The notes beneath the pieces were generated by a model that was not told the origin of the DNA, did not search any database, and saw only the letters and a list, made by a program, of their open reading frames with translations. Of a stretch of DNA of 64,000 nt, positions 59,499-64,000 are shown in pieces. Numbering within the stretch: the stretch's first letter is position 1; each line of letters begins with the position of its first letter. The stretch is from NCBI GenBank assembly GCA_030431475.1, contig JAUIJD010000018.1, positions 21,835 through 85,834 of the forward strand. The letters run 5' to 3'. The position numbers were made by a program, and so were the translations under genes. Source of the stretch: Verrucomicrobiia bacterium. Its GTDB lineage: Bacteria; Verrucomicrobiota; Verrucomicrobiia; Verrucomicrobiales; Akkermansiaceae.

Positions 59499-61256
59499 AT
59501 GGCGGGCGGGTTGCTTAGTTTCGTGGCGATGACATTCGATCTGCTCGCCGCCGGAGCGTCCCCGATCACGCCGTTCTTCGGGCTGCTGGCGATGGTGCTG
59601 GTGATGTCGGTGCTGGTGGCGCTGGTGCTCACCCGGGCGAAGCAGAGCCTGCTGGTGGGTTATTTCCTGGTCGGGGTGGTGATCGCCAACAGCGGCCTGC
59701 TGTGGGTGGTGGGGGCGGACAAGGACGACCCGGTGATCGGCATGCTGGGCGAATTGGGGGTCATTCTCCTGATGTTCACGCTCGGGATCGAGTTCTCGCT
59801 CGGCGAGCTGAGGCACCTCTGGCGGATTGCGATTTTCGGAGGCGGACTGCAGGTCGGACTGACCGGTCTGCTTGCCGGTTTCGGGGCGAAATGGGCCGGG
59901 CTTCCCGGGCCGGAGTGCGCGGTGATCGCGGTGGCGGTCGCGCTGAGTTCGACTGCGGTGGCGATGAAGTCCTTCCAGGAGCTCGGCCAACCACACAACC
60001 CGGGGGCGCGGGCGGCGCTGGGGATCGCGCTGTTCCAAGACATTCTTGTGATTCTGTTCATCCTTGTCCTGCCCGCGATCTACGGCACCGGCGAGGGTTC
60101 CTTGGCCGGAGGGATCGGCGTGGCGCTGGGCAAGGGGGTGCTGTTTCTCGGGGCGGTGCTGCTGTTCGGAAAGTTCGTCAACGAGCCACTGCTCCATTTG
60201 GTGGCGCGCACCCGCAGCCGCGAGCTGTTCACCCTGACGGTGATCGCTCTCTGCGCGGCGGTGGCGCTGGCGGGCGAGGCCTTCAACCTGTCGCTTTCAC
60301 TCGGCGCCTTCGCCGCCGGGCTGGTGGTCAGCGAATCGATCTACTCCCACCGGATTCTCTCCGACATCCTGCCCTTCAAGGACCTGTTCCTGACGATTTT
60401 CTTCGTCTCGGTCGGGCTGATGATCGACGTCGGCGCGCTGCTCGACCGCTGGCTGTTCGTGCTGATCGGCACGGTGGTGATCCTGGCGGTGAAGGGCTCC
60501 ATCGTGCTCGGGGCGGTGCGGTTGCTGAAGCTGCCGCTGCGGCCGGCGCTGCTGTCGGCGGCGAGTCTGGCGAGCACGGGGGAATTCTCCCTGGTCCTGA
60601 TCGGGCAGGCCGGCGGGTTTCGTGCGTTCGACCCGGCGGTGCAGCAGCTTCTGCTGGCCTGCACGGCGGTCTCGATGGGTCTGGTGCCGAGCCTGATGCG
60701 CGGGGCGACGCCCTTCGGCAAGTGGCTGGAGAAGAAGGGGCTGGGGCACAAGTTGCCGACGGGTGAGGGGCTTGAGCACGGGCTGGATACCGGCGAAATG
60801 CACGATCACGCGGTGGTTTGCGGTTTCGGGCCGGTGGGTCGGGCGCTCAACGAGTCATTGCGGCGCTGCGGAGTCGATACGCTGGTGCTGGAGCTGAACG
60901 CCGATACCGTGCGCGGTCTGAAGGCCGACAAGCAGCCGGTGCTTTTCGCCGATGCGACGCATCCGGAGGCGTTGGATCTCGCGGGGATCGAGCGGGCCCG
61001 GATGGTGGCTTTCACTTTCCCGGCGGTGGAGATGACGCTGGCGGCGCTACCGTTGGTGCGCGAGCGGAATGCCGGCGTGTGCATCTTCGCGCGGGCGAAG
61101 TTTCCCAACGAGGTCGAGCGGCTCAAGGCGGAGGGCGTGAACGTGATCCACGACGAGTGCGAGAGCGCCGGCGCGATGATCCGGGCGGCGATGGGCGTCT
61201 ACCAGCGCGCAAATCTCGACGACAAGGAGATCGACGAGATCGCGCACCCGGAGTGA
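59499..61256 (+). CDS. CPA2 cation/proton antiporter with TrkA-N domain (KefB/KefC-like)
   Basis: A 585-residue transporter. Residues about 15-390 form 12-13 membrane helices with the CPA2 landmarks GELGVILLMFTLGIEFSLGE, VALSSTAVAMKSFQELGQ (unwound helix 4 region) and FQDILVILFILVL. The C-terminal RCK/TrkA-N domain (about 445-585) has the nucleotide fold DHAVVCGFGPVGRALNE and DATHPEALDLAGIERA. It probably moves K+ or Na+ against H+. Start 59499 or 59529. A degenerate copy of 61030-61152 lies at 62676-62801. Confidence 0.9.
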   Translation: MAGGLLSFVAMTFDLLAAGASPITPFFGLLAMVLVMSVLVALVLTRAKQSLLVGYFLVGVVIANSGLLWVVGADKDDPVIGMLGELGVILLMFTLGIEFSLGELRHLWRIAIFGGGLQVGLTGLLAGFGAKWAGLPGPECAVIAVAVALSSTAVAMKSFQELGQPHNPGARAALGIALFQDILVILFILVLPAIYGTGEGSLAGGIGVALGKGVLFLGAVLLFGKFVNEPLLHLVARTRSRELFTLTVIALCAAVALAGEAFNLSLSLGAFAAGLVVSESIYSHRILSDILPFKDLFLTIFFVSVGLMIDVGALLDRWLFVLIGTVVILAVKGSIVLGAVRLLKLPLRPALLSAASLASTGEFSLVLIGQAGGFRAFDPAVQQLLLACTAVSMGLVPSLMRGATPFGKWLEKKGLGHKLPTGEGLEHGLDTGEMHDHAVVCGFGPVGRALNESLRRCGVDTLVLELNADTVRGLKADKQPVLFADATHPEALDLAGIERARMVAFTFPAVEMTLAALPLVRERNAGVCIFARAKFPNEVERLKAEGVNVIHDECESAGAMIRAAMGVYQRANLDDKEIDEIAHPE

Positions 61257-61284
61257 GGGGGGGAGAACAGCGCTGCGTTTCGGC

Positions 61285-62580
61285 TCAGCCAAGCTTCCAG
61301 TCGCCGCGGTAGTCGAGCTTCTTGAGCAGCTTGTCGGCCTCGGCGTCGCCGACGACGACCTCGTTTTCCGGATCCCACTTGAGCGGGCGCCCGAGGGCGT
61401 CGGAAACGTAGCCGAGGTGGCCGGGGGTGATCGAGCGGTGGGCGGTCTCGGCGGGGCAAATGCACTCGGTGCGGGTGAGCACGCCGTCGATGAAATTCCG
61501 CCGGTGGTCGCGCGAGGCGTAGGCTTTCACCGGGCCGCGGTCGGTGGCTTCGCGGATCCACTGGCGGTCGGAGGCTTCGATCTTGCCGCGATCGACGAAG
61601 ACCCAGCCGTCCTCGCCGATCCACTTGGTGCCCATGCGTTGCTTGCTGGAAATGGAGATGGTGTAGCCATCGGCGTAGGTCGAGACGACTTCGTAGTCGA
61701 GCGGGTGGTCCCACATGCCCTTGTCGGGGTAGCGGAAACCCTTGGCCTCGACTTGGATCGGGCCGCTCTTATCGAGGCCGAGGCCCCAGTGGGCGATGTC
61801 GTTGTGGTGGCCGATCCAGTCCATGAGCTGGCCGCCGCCGTAGTCGAGGCACCAGCGCCAGTTCCAGTGCAGGCGGTCCTTGTGGTAGGGCAGAAGCCGG
61901 CTCGGTCCGCACCACATGTCGTAGTCGAGGTGGTCGGGGATGGGCTGGGCGACCTTGCCTTCCTCGTTGGTGGGCTTGCCGGTGGGCAGGCCGACTTCGA
62001 CCTGCTGCACCTTGCCGATGAGGCCATTGAGCACGACCTCGGCAGCGATGCGGAAGCGGGTGTCGGAGCGCTGCTGCGAGCCGGTCTGGAAGATGGCCTT
62101 GCGGGCGGCGACCTCCTTGTAGAGAGCCTGGCCTTCGGCAAAGAGGTGGGTGATGGGCTTTTCGCAATAGACGTCCTTGCCGGCGCGCAGCGCGGCGAGC
62201 GCGCTGATCGCGTGCCAGTGGTCGGGCGTGCCGATCACGACCGCGTCGATGTCCTCGCGGGCGCAGAGCTCGCGGAAGTCGCCGTAGGTATCGCAGCCCT
62301 TGTAGCTGCCGCGTTCCCGGGCCTCGGCGTAGCGCTGCTCGACCTTGCCCTTGGTGTCGTTCATCCGGTGGGCGTCGGGGTCGCAGACGGCGATGCCCTG
62401 GACGTCCTTGAAGTTGAGCATGGCGTTGAAGACGCCGTTGCCCTGGCCACCGCAGCCGATCAGGCCGACATTCACCCGCTCGGAGGGTGGGACGGCTCCG
62501 CCCTTGCCGAGCACGCTGGCGGGCAGGATGAGCGGGGCGGAGAGGGCGGCGGAGCGCTGGATGAAATGACGTCTTTTCAT
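61285..62580 (-). CDS. Tat-exported Gfo/Idh/MocA oxidoreductase
   Basis: A 431-residue NAD(P)-binding enzyme with a twin-arginine-type signal (MKRRHFIQRSAALSAPLILP). The Rossmann motif is VNVGLIGCGGQGNGVFNAM (about 41-59), the family Lys is in CEKPITHLFAEG (about 139-150), and the C-terminal beta-sheet domain has HHNDIAHWGLGLDKSGP. Exported MocA proteins are greatly expanded in Verrucomicrobia and Planctomycetes and use bound cofactor to oxidise sugars or inositols, or to act as lyases. Substrate unknown. Start 62580 is set by the signal peptide. Confidence 0.9.
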   Translation of the reverse strand: MKRRHFIQRSAALSAPLILPASVLGKGGAVPPSERVNVGLIGCGGQGNGVFNAMLNFKDVQGIAVCDPDAHRMNDTKGKVEQRYAEARERGSYKGCDTYGDFRELCAREDIDAVVIGTPDHWHAISALAALRAGKDVYCEKPITHLFAEGQALYKEVAARKAIFQTGSQQRSDTRFRIAAEVVLNGLIGKVQQVEVGLPTGKPTNEEGKVAQPIPDHLDYDMWCGPSRLLPYHKDRLHWNWRWCLDYGGGQLMDWIGHHNDIAHWGLGLDKSGPIQVEAKGFRYPDKGMWDHPLDYEVVSTYADGYTISISSKQRMGTKWIGEDGWVFVDRGKIEASDRQWIREATDRGPVKAYASRDHRRNFIDGVLTRTECICPAETAHRSITPGHLGYVSDALGRPLKWDPENEVVVGDAEADKLLKKLDYRGDWKLG

Positions 62581-62675
62581 GGTGTTTCGCGGTCTTCTAC
62601 GCGGCGCGGGGGACCAGGCTTGCCGGGGGGGCGCGAAATGTGCCGTTTTCATGACACGGAACCGCGATTCCCGGT

Positions 62676-62801
62676 AGAAACGACCTTGCGGCGCTGCCGC
62701 TGGAGCGAGGGCGGAAAGCCGACTTTGTGCATCTCCGCGCGGGCGTAGTTTCCCAACGAGGTCGAGCGGCTCAAGGCGGAGGGCGTGAATGTCATTCACG
62801 G
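62676..62801 (+). pseudogene. Degenerate copy of part of the antiporter TrkA-N sequence
   Basis: 62726-62800 matches 61078-61152 at 70 of 75 positions, and weaker similarity continues leftward to about 62676. It encodes the end of the TrkA-N fold (KFPNEVERLKAEGVNV in the intact copy) and has no start or matching surroundings. It lies in the 283-bp gap between the MocA-like and PEP-CTERM genes. Confidence 0.8.
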
Positions 62802-62863
62802 TCGCGCCTTGCATTTGGGAAAAATCTCTCGCGCGAAAGCCAACGCTCTTGCCGCGCGGGACA

Positions 62864-63733
62864 CTAGCGCCGCTGGCGTCGCATGACGAGCAGCCCCGAG
62901 CAGGCGAGCATCAGCGCGACGGTCGGCTCGGGAACGGCTTGGCCGGATGCCCGAAACACCGACGAGAATCCCCCGTTTTCCTCCCAGGATGTGGCCGGGT
63001 CGTAGAGCGGGTCGTTGCCGTCGACCCCTCCGATGTCCTGGTTGAAGGAGTTCGTCTGGGTCGAGGTGGCGACGACGTAGCGGAAGGGGGTGTTCTCATC
63101 CACGCTGATTCCCTGGGTGCCGAAAAAGGCGACGAGCTGGCTGAAATCGATCTGGAAGCTCAGGTAGTAGTCGGTATCGGTGCCACCCGGGGTCAGGTCG
63201 GCGGTGGTGCCGCCGTCGAGGTTGGTATCGACCGCCCGATAGTTGGAGTTGCTCGCGGTGAGCAGGGTCGAATAGTAGGGTGTGTTTGAGAGGCTCGTCG
63301 TGCTTGGTGAGACATCGAGTCCGGTGCCGGCGTCTCGAATCTCGAGGAGGTCGGGGTTCGCTTGGGTATTGATGCCCAGAAAGGCGTCGACGGATCCGTT
63401 CAGATCTCCGTCGATCCCGATCCAGGCATTGGTGGAGAATGCGATCTGGTTTCCTTGCTTCCCGGGCTCGTCGAAGCGGATCCGAAACGCGATGAGACCG
63501 TCGGTGAGCGAAGAGGTGCCGAGACCGTCGAAGGCGGCGAAGAGCCCCGGATTGGCGGCATTGCCCACGATGTCGGAATCGGCCTGCCCCGTTTGCTGGT
63601 CGGCGAGAAAATCGTAGTTGTCGCCGAGGGAGATCCAGTCGGTCATAGAAGAGCCGCTCAGGGAGATCGCTGACCATGCCGGGTGGGCGAGGAGTGTCGT
63701 GATCGTCAGGATTTGAACGAGGTGGTTGTGCAT
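62864..63733 (-). CDS. PEP-CTERM secreted protein
   Basis: A 289-residue secreted protein with signal peptide MHNHLVQILTITTLLAHPA and the C-terminal exosortase tag VPEPTVALMLACSGLLVM followed by RRQRR. The mature part is Ser/Thr/Asn/Asp-rich and beta-like (AIGIDGDLNGSVDAFLGIN-like WIGIDGDLNGSVDAFLGI, with Asp-rich turns that could bind Ca). No enzymatic motif. Start 63733 follows from the signal peptide. Confidence 0.83.
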   Translation of the reverse strand: MHNHLVQILTITTLLAHPAWSAISLSGSSMTDWISLGDNYDFLADQQTGQADSDIVGNAANPGLFAAFDGLGTSSLTDGLIAFRIRFDEPGKQGNQIAFSTNAWIGIDGDLNGSVDAFLGINTQANPDLLEIRDAGTGLDVSPSTTSLSNTPYYSTLLTASNSNYRAVDTNLDGGTTADLTPGGTDTDYYLSFQIDFSQLVAFFGTQGISVDENTPFRYVVATSTQTNSFNQDIGGVDGNDPLYDPATSWEENGGFSSVFRASGQAVPEPTVALMLACSGLLVMRRQRR

Positions 63734-64000
63734 GATGGCAGTGATCGTTGGGGAGAAAAAGTCGTTGTCGGTCGACCGGCACCCCGAGGTGGCTCCCTCC
63801 CGGGGGGGCAGAGAAGTGGGTCGCGAATTTCGATCCGCCTCGACGCCCTTCTTCCGTGCGGAGAGAAGCATACCCTAGCAGCTTGTCGGACTTGACCCGA
63901 GCCTGAGGTTGTCTTTCTGGCAGCGGTCCGGACCGATGGCTGGCAGCTGGCGTTAGGCTTTTGGCGATCGATGCTTTGCTGCCGGGCAGGCCCATGAGTC
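63734..64000. other. Right-hand end of the window, no gene seen
   Basis: 267 bp upstream of the PEP-CTERM gene, presumably holding its promoter. Small dyads (GGGAGCCACC region near 63785, CGGTCCGGACCG at 63925-63936) occur. I can support no coding region here. Confidence 0.45.

Noticed and set aside
1..64000. Prophage, integrase-bounded island or conjugative element
   Set aside because: No integrase, phage structural or transfer gene found; the only mobile gene is the RAYT.

Overview
The window looks like chromosomal DNA of a high-GC, Gram-negative Verrucomicrobiota bacterium (Planctomycetes-Verrucomicrobia-Chlamydiae group). The pointers are an LpxA gene, TonB-type and beta-barrel outer-membrane proteins, PEP-CTERM secreted proteins, a prepilin-like protein inside an ECF-sigma/FecR operon, a serine/threonine kinase with a HEAT-like tail, many extragenic palindromes, and a bacterial microcompartment (BMC) locus of the type known from Planctomycetes and Verrucomicrobia. 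I saw no rRNA, tRNA or CRISPR array. The genus is not determined.

Layout. 1-8.6 kb: Fur-family regulator with nested palindromic operators, a possible SufC start, a cytochrome c/sugar dehydrogenase, an HU-like protein with a clear terminator, a TonB receptor, a small membrane-protein operon and miaB. 8.7-18.4 kb: lipoproteins, signal peptidase I, a squalene/phytoene synthase, RNase PH, SerRS, the kinase, and an AraC regulator with a PocR-type sensor. 18.4-29.8 kb: a rearranged region. A copper-type P-type ATPase and lpxA bracket a tandem duplication whose internal junction joins the 3' end of lpxA to the 5' end of the ATPase gene. One unit holds a three-gene secreted alpha/beta-hydrolase cassette, the other a REP-associated tyrosine transposase (RAYT) and minisatellites. 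30-40.7 kb: a GH114-like secreted protein, a PEP-CTERM protein, then an overlapping sigma factor / FecR / DUF4832 / prepilin operon followed by a GH95-like (alpha-L-fucosidase family) enzyme.

41.8-53 kb: the BMC locus, all on the minus strand from pduL to a zinc dehydrogenase, with a divergent DeoR regulator. It encodes three BMC-H, three BMC-P, a class II aldolase, a CoA-acylating aldehyde dehydrogenase, PduL, an acetate-kinase-family enzyme, a malate/lactate-type dehydrogenase and an MDR dehydrogenase. Four cargo candidates carry short amphipathic helices at a terminus that look like encapsulation peptides. The likely pathway is fuculose-1-P or rhamnulose-1-P to DHAP plus lactaldehyde, and lactaldehyde to lactyl-CoA, lactyl-P and lactate with ATP, while the MDR enzyme could recycle NADH by making 1,2-propanediol. 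The GH95-like enzyme about 1 kb away could supply deoxysugar.

53-64 kb: a VapBC-type pair, a class I glutamine amidotransferase, a His-rich/ABC/MerC-like/porin cluster that looks like metal (perhaps zinc) handling, a CPA2 antiporter with a relic copy of part of its gene 1.5 kb downstream, a Tat-exported Gfo/Idh/MocA oxidoreductase and a PEP-CTERM protein. Palindromes of at least eight sequence families sit between genes throughout.
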